The notes under the pieces: model-generated | What the model was told of the DNA's origin: nothing | Seen by the model: only the letters and a program-made list of their open reading frames with translations | Databases searched by the model: none | Position numbers and translations under genes: made by a program | Shown here: in pieces, positions 23,901 to 35,066 of the stretch | Numbering within the stretch: the first letter of the stretch is position 1 | How the letters are laid out: each line of letters opens with the position of its first letter | Assembly (NCBI RefSeq): GCF_000004075.3 | Contig: NC_026655.2 | Span: 1,674,001 to 1,738,000, forward strand | Length of the DNA: 64,000 bases | Source of the DNA: Cucumis sativus | Taxonomy: Eukaryota > Streptophyta > Magnoliopsida > Cucurbitales > Cucurbitaceae | Direction of reading: 5' to 3'

Positions 23901-26900
23901 ATAATAGATACGCTATTGGTGGTTTCATCTTCGTAACATTTTTTATCCCTTCGTCAGATACAACATCCACATGTTGTTTTTGATCCCCTTGGGATACATA
24001 AGGTTTCAAGACAATTTCACCATCTTGTGGTTCATCCTGAATATCGATCTGGATAAGATTAACACCATTTGCCTCAATAAAGCAATCAGTCTGCGGCTCC
24101 CTCTGACCACCATCAATGGGTATCATCCCAGTCTTTATCTTCTGCTCACATGACTCATCCAGTTGATCTACGGTCATTTTTGGATTTTGTAAGATTTTAC
24201 CCCCATTTAACCCAGATTCTAAAGGTATACCATCCTCAGTGAAACCTGTTCTAGGAAAATCTCTAGACATGGTAGAAATAGCAATTCCACTTTCAACCCC
24301 CGTCAAATTTTCACTAAATGGTAATACACAATTAATGGTACTATCAGTTCCAGGTCTTGATGTTAAAACCACCAAAAGACGTATACTTAAAAGAATCGAA
24401 GAAGGAAATGGAGACCCTTCCACCTGAGGTCTGTCATAAAGTGCAAAAAGATCCCGAAGCCGTTGAATAACCTGGTAGGCAACCAATAGTTCTAGCAAAC
24501 CATCCCACATTTGGAGTTGTGGCCCTTCTGGGTTTATATGACCAATTATCGTTGTGATAGTCCACAAAGACCCATCCAGTACTTCAGAGCTCGACTCAAA
24601 ATTTTCAATAGACGTTCTACTTGATTGAACCCCATTACCAGGGGCATTAATAGAAGCTGCAATCTTAATGTAGTTCTCAAGGGCTGTTGATAGCATTGGG
24701 ATGATTGGTGGCAAGAGATTCTGTGCAAGAAAGTAACTTCTGTTTGCTGATGCAGATAATACTACCCTAAGCAATTTTAATAGGTGTATCATCACTTGAC
24801 AGGCTTCTGGTTTAGATGTGTGAGAAGCAGGAAGGGCAGAAGCAATAAAATCAAGTAAGCCAGCTTGACGAGAAGCTTGCAGCTCAAGTTCCCTGCCATC
24901 CAAGTACTAAAAAACAATAACTGTCAAATAAAACATCTAACAGCATACAAATAAAAAAGACAAGAAATATTTTTCATTTTAGAGAGAAACAAGTTCTATC
25001 TTAGAGACGTGCTATGAAACAATGCAACATCACAAACCTCAGATGGATGAATATGAGTTATGCATGAAAAGTTACAAGCTGTGAAACCAATGATAAATCA
25101 CTATACGTACTGACGAAAATAAATACAACAATCAACTAAGATTGCAAATACTACATCTCATAGTTTCACATTAAATTACTTTAATACATACACTGATACT
25201 CCAAATGCTCAGCTTAAGCACCATGATCTTTTCTTCCTAATGAATAATTAGGAGAGCATGATGAATATGATAAAATTCACTTCCTAAAAGATATACCCTA
25301 TAAACAAGTAGAAAAATGGACAAAATGCAGGAACGGAGAATTCACAATTCAACTTTTTACCTTCAAAATACAATTTAATAATATATAGACACAAGCAATA
25401 AATTGGGACATGTTTCTTTTAAAAATCCACGGCACCCACAAAATAGAATATTTGTGTTTGATAATACCTTGATCATTTCAGCAATTATCAGCCCCAAACT
25501 TGCAGCTCCTTCTTTTCTTGCTTGGCGAAGTTTCTGAAGTTCTTGAAGCCACCTACCTATTTTTGCCCTCGCAGTTCCAATGGATGTTCTATATCCAATG
25601 CTAACATTTTCAGCTCCATTAGTGGTCTCAACAAATTCGTACTTCAGAGCCATAAGCCTCTGTCGAATTCTTTTGATCCTTCGTTTCATGTGTTGTTGCA
25701 ATGTTGTCTTACCCATTGCAAGACCAGAACCCAAGTCAGAGCTACTGGGCCCCTGCTCATCAACATTGTTATTAGTTGCCGATCTACTTGGACCATCCTT
25801 ATGCATATATCGTCGCAGCAAGGGTGAAGATTGGTCCCTAAAATCCATAGAAGCCCTCTCCCGTATTTGCTCCAAATAAAACTTTCGTCGCTGTTCACTT
25901 TCACTAAGTCGCTCAGCCAATTTCTGGGCCATGAGTTCAGCTTCTTCTTGTTGGGCTCTTGCTCTTTCCTCTTTCCTTCGTAGCTGTTCCATGGCCCTCG
26001 CCTCCCTCGCTGCACTAGATGCTTTCCGCTCTTCTTCCCTTCGAACATGAGCCTCTTCCTTTTTCCTCTGTGTTTCAGCAAGGCGCTGCAATTTTTCAGC
26101 TTCGATCAATTTCTTCCGTTCTAACACTGCTTCTTCTCTAGCCATGTCTTCCTTTTGTTTAATTTTCATTACCTGAAGCTTTTCAGCTCTCCTCAACTCA
26201 GAACCATGAAGCTTCTGCCGCAGCATAATCTTTTTATTTTCTTCATTTAAGGAGGTGATGAAACGAACCTCATTCACCTTACTACTTTCATCACCAGCTC
26301 TCTTCACAACTTGAGCTAGGAAAGCTTCATGTCGAGATTCACTGCGCTGGTGGCGAGCATACATTCCCTCCCTTAATTTCATAGTGCGAACAGCCTGCCA
26401 TTCATTAACACGATTTAATTTCTCTGAAGTACGCTGCAGTTTCTGAACCCTTTCATTCTCTAGTTCACATCTAATTTTCATTGCACGAGCATGCTTTTCT
26501 TCTGCCTCCCTTTTTACATCTAAAGAAGTTTTCTTCTTCTTGTCTGGGGACATTAGTTTATCATGCAGCACTCGTACACGCTCAGCACTTTTCTTGCTCA
26601 TGCCTGGCAAATGTGAAACTCGAGAACTAATACGTATGGATGATGAAAGTATGTCTTCCCAGTTCCTCTTTTCTTTCCATGCATCCATGGATTTTCGAGC
26701 ACCCATATTCCTCTTCTCTTTTTCCTTGTCTTTTTCAGAAACAGTTGCTTGTCTTTTGGAATGTTCTACAGGTTTCTGAGTTTTCTCACATGTGCCTTCT
26801 GCTAGAGCCCTTTCTCTTCTAGAAACTAACCTTTCTACATCAGATTCAAGTTGCTCTCGCTTAAATTTTACAGCTAGAGGTGGCTTTGATGAATTTATAG

Positions 26901-29900
26901 AAGAGGAATTCTGTGGTCGTGAACGTATATTTTGCGCAACATTAACCTTATCAGAACCAAGAGACTCAGTATTCTTTTCTTTTCCACTAAGGCTCCCAGG
27001 AGTGAGATCTACACCTTTATTTCCTGCCGCTTTTGATGCTGAATCTGGAGCATCATGCACTACACAATTTATTGTAGAAGTTTTCTTCATTTGATCCATA
27101 CACTGAGGACTTAGACACTCATTCCCGGGAAGTTTTTTGCTTGCTTCAAGCATGTTGGCTCTCTCTTGCCGAATTTTCTTAAATGCCTCAAGTGATGACG
27201 ATAAAATCTCTGCTTTATGAGGAGAATTTGTCATCCGCCGAACCTGCATTATTAATGCATAAGCGGGTTTTAAATTCTAGAGAAAGATTAATTAATAAAC
27301 TCAACAATGAAAAGGTCAATTCTGTCATGCAAACAGATTGTGATAATATATCACGTACAAGAGAAGGTCAAATATATTCCAATCTTCCTTATGAACTCTA
27401 CGTGCTAAATTAGAATTCAAGAAACAAGAACCATCCAAATATTCTGCAACAATACCACTGTGTACTAAACTAAACATTACAATAATAAGGGCAAATAGCA
27501 TGTGGTTGTAAATACTGCAACCACAAATATTTAATCTCAAAAAATCAAAGGAACGGAGAGGATAAGGTTCCTTGCCTCAAAACCATTCATAGATAAATTC
27601 TCTAGTGCCTCCAACTGACTTAAACTGAAAAGCAGTATATGATAGGCAATTCATCACCCTAGTTCTCTAGTTATGACTAGAATCTCTTAATTGCAAACAT
27701 TATAGTTTTAAATAACCTTGTTAGCAAGTAACAAGAAACTCATCAAGGGTTTGCTCACTGCCACTAAAGTATGTTGGTTAGTAGAGAAAATAAAGGGCAT
27801 CGCTTGATCCTCTTCATTAATGCCTCAGAGATGATTTTACCAAGCTACTAAATAATCTAATTTCTTCTTGATTTCTTAAGGCAGACACAAAGAAAGGTCC
27901 TGTGCATAGTGGAATCACTAATGACTTTCCTAGGAATTCATACAACACACCAAGTAAAAGTAGCTTAATGGCGTCCCACCCAATTATCTTTAGCCCACAA
28001 CAAAAAGCCACCAAAGTTTGAGACTTCACTCCCCTCCTGTTGCAAACCATTTTCATAGTCCGTTCGAGAGAGAAAGGCCTCTACAACTATCCTCTCACTT
28101 GTAACGAAAGGGTACATCCAAATCCATCTAAGAAAGGCATATGGCTTTGAAAGGAAACAAAAAGGGGCAAGGAAAAGGAAAGTGCCTAACACCTCCATCT
28201 CTTTACCACTTGTAGCCAAATTACAATCTTCATAAATGGGAACCACATTCATGAATTTTTTAAAACTAGTGATCTAAGGGAGAGTAACAGTGTTGAAACC
28301 TTCTGTTCGGCACACATAGGTTTAGTGTTCTAGCTCCAACTAATTCACTTCCTACCATGGTTCATTTTGAACTCTATATCTCCCTTAAGACCAAGCTAAA
28401 ACTAGGAATCTAAAATCTCCCCATATATACAAAATCCAAGGCTCGATTCTATTTAAGATTTCTTGCTTCCTCACACAAAGATTGCTAAGGGTATTTAAAC
28501 TCTAATCACACAAAGCAGACCAAAGACAATTATTTTGAGAGCAGTATGTTCCTTCTTTTTCTTTTGTGTTCCAAAGTCTTTCAGGATCTCCTGGTTCATT
28601 AAGGAGGGAAAAGAGGCAAGGTTTGAAGACCACAAACATAAAATGAACAGAAGAGTCCTACAGTCAGGCATCCAGAAAACTAGTTGCTTAAAAGCATAGG
28701 AGTCAATATAAGACATATTTTCTAAGTTCTTTACAGCAAAAGCATCATTACAATCAAACAATTCATAATAGAAAACTAGTTATTAGAACTAGAAGCATAG
28801 GATTTACTGTATGATCTACTTTGTTGCAAAAAGAGAAGCTATAGGCACCACATCAGAGAATCTAAAAGTTGCTTGGCAGAAAAATAGACGTACTCGAGCT
28901 CACCTCCCAAGAGAGAGCATGTGGCCTACAATGGTCACTCTTCATAGTGATTGGCATCCCATCAATAGACTGAGAAGACAACTTCTTTACCTCTTCAAAC
29001 TCCTCCACCCTAGTATTTAGCTCTTTAAAGTCAGATGCAGCCTCTTCAAGAACAAGAATGGCTTCTTTCATCTGTTCCAAGTCACATTCCAGTTCACAAA
29101 GGAGATAAAGTTCATCTACAGCTCGATTAAGATTCTCAAAAAGGAAGCACCAGAGCCGCTGCCTAAACCTTTCTTTACTCTCACCTGTCGCACCTTCACT
29201 GGGGGCACTCACAACTTGCACATTATGAGTTCCACTCCCTTGTTCAATTTGAGTTTCTTCAACCGAATCAGAGCAACCCCCTGAATTTTCATGTCCACTA
29301 GTTTTAGTTGAAACTGACTCAGCATTCTGAACAGGCAATGACAAGCTAGAAATCTCAGGCTCACCAGCTGCTTCATGGAGCACTGGATTTTCGACCTCAT
29401 GTACCTTGATAGCCTTCTGGACTTTTGCCTCAGTTCCAGCTTCTTCACAAAAGAGAAAATCAAAATTTGAACTGTGATTATCTACAGGTTTGGTGTTTTC
29501 ATTTCTCGTATCCTTGAAATTTGAACCATCAATAACAGAACAGACTGTTGCTTCACTATTACTTATTACTTTCAAATCTTCTATAAATTCCCTATTAATA
29601 TCTTGATGGCTAACTTGGCATGAATTGATCTCATTAGTTGACAAAAGAGTCTGATCAGAGGCCTCCTCGTCTCTGACTGATGCTGCCACCAATGTGCTCA
29701 CTTGGGTATCTACGGATGAAGATACGAGTGAAGCCAAGTCATGCTTAACCTCATTTTTTTCAGAGACACCTAGATCAACCTCTCCAATATTACCAAACTT
29801 TATTTCAACTCCATTAGCACTGTTATTCAATACCAAACTATCATCCTCTAGATCACCCCATTTGATTTTTTGGACCACTCCAGGCATATCCCTATGGGAG

Positions 29901-31033
29901 ACTTTCTCACATTCTTCATTTCCAGCATTAGAATCTGCAATGTGCAAAACAGATGACTTGGGGAATTCAGTGTCTTGTCTGACCATACATTTATCAGGGG
30001 AATGTGAACCTTCATCATCTCCAATTGATGTAGCAACACAATTCTCAGTATTACTTTGGGTATATACTGCATAGCTTCCTCCTGTTGGAGGATGAGACTT
30101 TGAGTTTGACCTGTCATTTTGGGGATTTTTATTCACAAGATTTGTCCTGCACATAGAATCAGACGAATTTTTTCCCGAAAATCCTCCAACCCAACTCTGT
30201 AGGGAAAACTTAGAACTGCTCCTGTGCTTCTGGGAAACAAAGTAGACAAATTAATAAAATGTTAGCTTCGCTGCCACAAACATATGATATGATTCGAGTA
30301 TTACGAGGAACCTCGTAATGTAAAATAGATAAGAACTAACCCAATAGTTAGAGTTGGAGGAAACTGAACATTTATGAAAAAGAATTGGCTGACAAGAATG
30401 GTATTAACGTTATATCATATGATGCAGTGCATGTAACTCAGATTTCTACAAAAGTGAACAAAGAAATGCTTTGCATAACATTTACAGCACCTCAAGAAGG
30501 AAAGAAGGCCCAACACATATCAAAGTCTATTTGGACTCGTATGCCGGTAAAATTTCTAAAGCACCTACATTACAAACAAATAACTATGTCGCTCAAGCTT
30601 TCATCTAATAACAGAACATAATCTTTAGATGCAATAAAAGAACCCATTTCCAAGAATCCGAGTCTGATGACCTCAAATTCATGACTAATCACTGAAACAA
30701 AGAAAGTAGCTACCAATATTTTCCACACTGGCAAACACAATTTAGAAGAGAAGAAACTCTCGCACCTATGCGGAAGAAAAATGAAAAGTAGCTCAAAGTT
30801 TCAAATAGAATAAATCGGTGGCCTTTGGGAACCTTATTGGGATGCCAATAATTGTTCATTCATTTTCAGCGTTCCCAACAATAATAGTAAGAAACGTTCG
30901 TCTCCCCTCGACCCACTTCCCAACGTCAGAAAAGGAAGAAGAAAAAAAATAACTTGGCCGATGATAGAGTTGGCACCTTTTTCACTTCGAACCATCCTGA
31001 TCCCTGATCATCCACTCCACTGCTGTTCTCCAT
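20979..31033 (-). CDS. SCAPER: Plant SCAPER homologue (S-phase cyclin A-associated protein in the ER), 8 exons
   Basis: Minus-strand exons, 5' to 3': 31033-30977, 30229-28904, 27243-25468, 24906-23812, 22931-22827, 22647-22558, 21706-21596, 21518-20979; all in phase 0 and together 1,700 codons (1,699 residues). The start MENSSGVDDQGSGWFEVKK matches plant SCAPER proteins. The SCAPER N-terminal domain (KERFRQRLWCFLFENLNRAVDEL onward) lies near residues 370-460 at the end of exon 2. Exon 3 (462-1053) is a long charged coiled coil rich in EEARAREE-type runs. Exons 4-8 form a helical, armadillo-like C-terminal region ending FFSADISTAVDG. The animal protein binds cyclin A at the ER and joins ribosome-linked tubulin mRNA decay with TTC5 and CCR4-NOT; whether the plant protein does so is inference. 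The C2H2 finger described in animals is not evident. It is convergent with the helicase gene. Confidence 0.95.
21920..22150 (+). mobile_element. Possible decayed LINE fragment in SCAPER intron 6
   Basis: A plus-strand frame contains HKAILVKRWRFSLE, similar in pattern to the RNKALLAKWLWRF motif that follows the reverse transcriptase in plant LINEs, and is preceded by KGGL. The match is short and the rest of the frame is not recognisable. It is antisense to the SCAPER homologue. Confidence 0.35.
23105..23360 (-). mobile_element. Retroelement-like 3' tail (poly-T start) in SCAPER intron 4
   Basis: A run of about 20 T at 23107-23127, followed by aagaatgatgaatgaaatatccaaaaagtaatacaagg, reads on the minus strand as a LINE-like 3' end (ccttgtattac...gatatttcattc) with poly-A. 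No coding segment or target-site duplication is visible. It has the same orientation as the host gene. Confidence 0.45.
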
Positions 31034-31500
31034 CTCCAATTGATCAAAACTCCGATGTCATTTTTCAAACAATGCAAAGCTAAAAGAAACAGTAAATCAA
31101 GAACATTCAGTAATACCCAAATCCTCTTAGTCGTAAAACCAAAGCTAACCTTCCTAATTCTACAGCATCCCAAATCATTAAAAATATTTGGAAATTAGTT
31201 GAATTGATCACATCTATGAACGACCGGCGGGAGAAAACACAAAAAGACTGCTCCTCAAGACAATCAAATAATACAAAAAGTGGGTCCAATTATTCATAGG
31301 AAAACAGAGCTCTGAATGATCGAAATTCCATTTAGCCTGAAGAACAATGCAACGAATAAAAAACCAGTTGCAAAACGTAGATGGCAGTGGGAGTGGCAGT
31401 GGCAGGTGGGCAAGGTTTTTCTAGGGCTTTATTTTTACATATAATAGACACACCAGTACATAAACAATAAAGGAGGGAAAAGTAGGTGAGAAATTTGTAA
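31034..31500 (-). promoter_or_regulatory. Proximal upstream region of the SCAPER homologue
   Basis: In the minus direction a TATA-like tattatatg (about 31436-31444) precedes a telo-box-like agccctag (about 31421-31428), roughly 400 bases upstream of the ATG at 31033. This could be the core promoter, with a long leader. An alternative, more distal start is discussed for 31757-31832. No transcript evidence can be read from sequence. Confidence 0.4.
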
Positions 31501-31512
31501 ATTATATGACAG

Positions 31513-31543
31513 AGAAGACGAAGAAGACGAAGAAGACGAAGAA
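31513..31543. repeat. GAAGACGAA microsatellite
   Basis: About three and a half tandem copies of a 9-base gaagacgaa unit upstream of the SCAPER homologue. Confidence 0.85.
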
Positions 31544-31756
31544 TTGAAGGGTTGGGATGAAAATGATCAAACGATTGTTCATTAATTGATTTTCAACACA
31601 GAGGGATTCATTTCTACAGTGTACTTCAATCAAATTTCCTTAAAATTGAAAACAATGACCACAGTTTTTCACCATAAAAAAAAAAAAAAAAAAAAGGCGA
31701 TCAGTGTTTGATTATTACATTGAATATTGAATGTAAAGGAGAAGACAATCATACTC

Positions 31757-31832
31757 GTAAGTAGCAGAGCTCCGCCGTGCCGGAACCGCCGTTCATTGCC
31801 AACGCAATGCAACAATATAAACCCTTTTTATA
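31757..31832 (-). promoter_or_regulatory. TATA box plus short GC-rich exon-like segment upstream of SCAPER
   Basis: On the minus strand TATAAAAA (31832-31825) is followed about 27 bases later by an ATG (31798) opening MNGGSGTAELCYLR, which ends at a potential donor (gtatga, 31756); unspliced it stops at 31753-31751. The 42-base segment is GC-rich in very AT-rich surroundings, like an exon. It may be the first leader exon of the SCAPER transcript, with an upstream ORF, or the first exon of an unrecognised gene. No partner exon was identified. Confidence 0.4.
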
Positions 31833-33990
31833 TTTTCCATTTTTTTTATGTTATGGATTAGATATTTCTTTGTGCTTGTTTTTAATTTCCTTCGGTTTTG
31901 CTTTCCGATAAAATTTTTGACGTTTTTTAGGAGAAATAAGCGATAGATTGAAAATTGATTTGTTGAAAATTTTTGGAATGAGTTTGTTTTTCTCCTCATT
32001 TCTTAATTGTTGTTTTTATTGTTTTCATCATATTAGAAAATTAATCAAACATTTTTAACAAATTTGTCCTTTATAATTACAATAATTTATAATAAAAAAT
32101 TATCAAATATATTAAATTTATCATAATTTTTAAATTCCATCCATAATATTTTACAATTGTTTCTATATTTGATAAATAAAAATTTTAATTTATTTTGTTA
32201 TTTTTAAAATATCTCTCTTATATTTTTTATATCTTTACTTTGGAAAAATTAACTTTTTTTAAAAAAATGTAATTGTATGATTGATCTAATTAATTATTGA
32301 GGTTTGCATGTTAGGTTTCAAACTAGTGAATTAGTATTTAATGAATTAGAAAACCTAACCTAAAAAAAAATGTAAACAAATTCAAGTGGTTAGTTTAGAC
32401 ATTTGCATTTTTCTTCGTACCATTTATTTAAATATTTACACTTTCTAAATTTATAATTTGATATTGTAAAAGTAGGTGGGTTAACCTAATTGCACATTAC
32501 GCATATTGATTGGATGAATTTGATTTAGTCTCGAGCAAATTATTACACCTTTGAGAATACACAAACTTTGAGAGTACGAGTACTGACTTACCTATGTGCT
32601 TGTATCGGTTTCTCTTAGTTGTTTTTCATCGGTTTAAGTTTATAAACTCTACATTCATCGTTTATCATAATTAATTTAATATAAATCTACAAAAACAATT
32701 TTTAATTTAAGAAAAGTCACATGCTTTAACTTAAAAAACAAATCAAAACAAAAAACCGGTTGTAGTTTTCAAATAATTTAGGATCTGTTTGATAACCATC
32801 TCGTTTTATGATTTTTAAAATAAATTTTATTTTGTTTCCATTTCCTACCATGACTTTAATATATATATTAAATAAATTGGTTAAACTCTTAACCAAATTT
32901 CAAAAAAGAATAAAATTTTTAAAGTTAATTTTTAAATTTTGGTTTGATTTTTTAAACCGTTACTAAAACATAGATAACAAAGAAAAAAAAGTTTGGGGTG
33001 AAAATAATGTTTACATGCTTATTTGTAACAAGTTTGGGGTGAAAATAATGTTTACATGTTTATTTGTTAAAAACAAAAAGACTATCGAACACGTCTTTAA
33101 CGTTTATATATTTCATTTTAGTAAAAAAACATCAATTTACACTCTCAACTACAAGGGTTGTATCGATTTAAATCATAAACTAATAATCATATAGATTTCA
33201 CAAATGTACCAATTTAAACTACGAATCTACGCGATTGTATCAACTTGTTCTATTTAGATACACTTGTGAAAATCAATGATTTAAATTGATATAATTACGA
33301 AAATAGATGATTTAAATTGATAAAACTATTACGTTTGTAAATACATAAGAAAAATTAAAAGTTATATTTAACAATGATCGGTTTGAGGGCCTAAAAAAAT
33401 GTCAAGAATCAACTAATTACTCCATAACTAACCAATCATAAACAACAAATAGTTCATATTTGAAAAGAAAGGTAATAGAGATGGGGATTAAATTTCAATA
33501 TTTATTAGTGGCATTATTTGTTTAACAATACTTTACATTCAATCTAATATATAAATCAAGGAGAGTCATCTAAATTTGATTGAAACAATCTATTGTATTT
33601 TAATTTTGACCCATTTAGTCAAATCAAATATACTTGATCACCCAAATCTCTATCAAACATTTCTCTTTCTCAATAAAGATGGATTAAAAAGACTATAGAG
33701 ACAAGTTTAATTAACAATAATGTAATTAATTAGTGAAAATGAACCATAATCCCACTGGCGGGAATGAACTCTTTCTTTACCTCTTCAATCAAAATCAAAA
33801 CTTTGAACAAATTAAATACATAGTGGAGAAAGTTTGAAGTGAATTTGCTTTTTTTCAAAAAGGAAAGTGGTGGCATGAGGAAGAAAGTATCTGGGTTAAA
33901 GCATCCACCTTGTTAACTAATAAAGTTTCCAATTACAAAGCTGATTCCATCGCCTAATCCATCATTAATAGTCTTAAACACTCTCTCTCT
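31833..33990. other. AT-rich intergenic region
   Basis: No gene seen. It holds a 41-bp tandem repeat (32991-33068). The stretch from about 32784 to 32990, starting ggatctgtttgataaccatctcg, may be a decayed interspersed repeat; its family was not established. Confidence 0.65.
32991..33068. repeat. 41-bp tandem repeat, about 1.9 copies
   Basis: gtttggggtgaaaataatgt begins at 32991 and again at 33032; the copies differ at very few positions. Confidence 0.9.
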
Positions 33991-35066
33991 TCCTCCATTC
34001 AAGCCGCCCCTTCATTTCATCCCAGCTGGAGCCGACGATTTTGGTGAGTGTAACTGTTTGAATCATCAAACCCACATCGTTGATTCTCCATTATTGAGTG
34101 TACCGAGCATCCGTCGGTGTATGGAAGTAAGATTTTTAGCCAAAAGGACAAACTTGAGAAAAGCGTATTTCATCCACCATAGCTTTCACTCTATTTCCTT
34201 ACTGTAATTTGTTGCAATTCAAAAAGGAAGTCGCTGGAAGGGGATGGAAAGAACTGGGGGTTTTACTGAAAAAGTACTGGCATCGAAGTTGCTTTGAAAG
34301 TTCAGCTGGTTTATCTTTTCATGGTATGGCTTATGGAAATTGATGCTTGTTTTTTTCTGGGTTTGATCTGATTTGGTTGATTTGCATCTGGGTTGCCTTG
34401 AATTTATTATCTTACAGCTTCTTTGTGTATGAGAGCGAGGAATTCGTGCTTTAGCTTTGCATATGGGTCTATAATGATTCGGTTCTTGGTTGTACTTTTA
34501 GTTGGGGATGCTCCTATTTTCTTGAATATTAAGCATGTGTTTTCTGATTTTTTTTATAAGAAACAAACAACTAACTAATACCAAATCTACGCACGACGGA
34601 AGAATTCAATAACAACTACAAATTTCATGTTGATCTTCTTGAATTTAAATTCCGAAAAAAAAGGAAAATTTTGGTCGGCTTGGATATGGAAGGCTAATAC
34701 CTGCTCTATCTAAAGTATTGAACCTTCTGGCTACAATCTTCGTTTCACTTAGCTTTAGCTATTTGGCGCAGCTTCAGTTAAATCAAGTTATTCTCAGGCC
34801 ACTGTAAGTTATTGTCAATATAAATAGTCGAACAATGTTTAACATAGTCAGGTGGAGACACCAAACAACAGATCTCGTTCTTCCATCATTCAAGAAACAT
34901 ATTCATTAAGAAAGTCATGTCGTCTTTGGATCTTTCATTTCAGATGTTAAGCATTTTTCTATCTATTCTCACCCTTTTCTTCCTCCTTGTGGTCCAGGGC
35001 ATGTGAAGTTGTGAACTGCGTGATTCCACGTGAGTTGGTGTTTGAGACTGCTTATTGCACTTACCA
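33991..35066 (+). other. 5' leader and leader intron of the heparanase-like gene
   Basis: A CT-rich stretch (about 33980-34020) is followed by an exon-like end with a strong donor gtgagt at 34044, and a pyrimidine-rich acceptor ends at 34997. If spliced, the second leader exon starts at 34998 and contains a start-stop element ATGTGA at 35001-35006, 61 bases before the main ATG at 35067. Inside the intron, ttttttataagaaacaaac (near 34551) resembles a reversed LINE tail. Confidence 0.5.

Noticed and set aside
27817-28761. Minus-strand frames in SCAPER intron 2 that look faintly coding
   Set aside because: They carry no recognisable domain, are interrupted, and are bounded by good donor and acceptor sites of the host gene; a decayed repeat is possible but unsupported.
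31793-31999. 68-codon minus-strand ORF upstream of SCAPER
   Set aside because: It covers the TATA box and AT-rich DNA in another frame from the GC-rich exon-like segment; no coding character.
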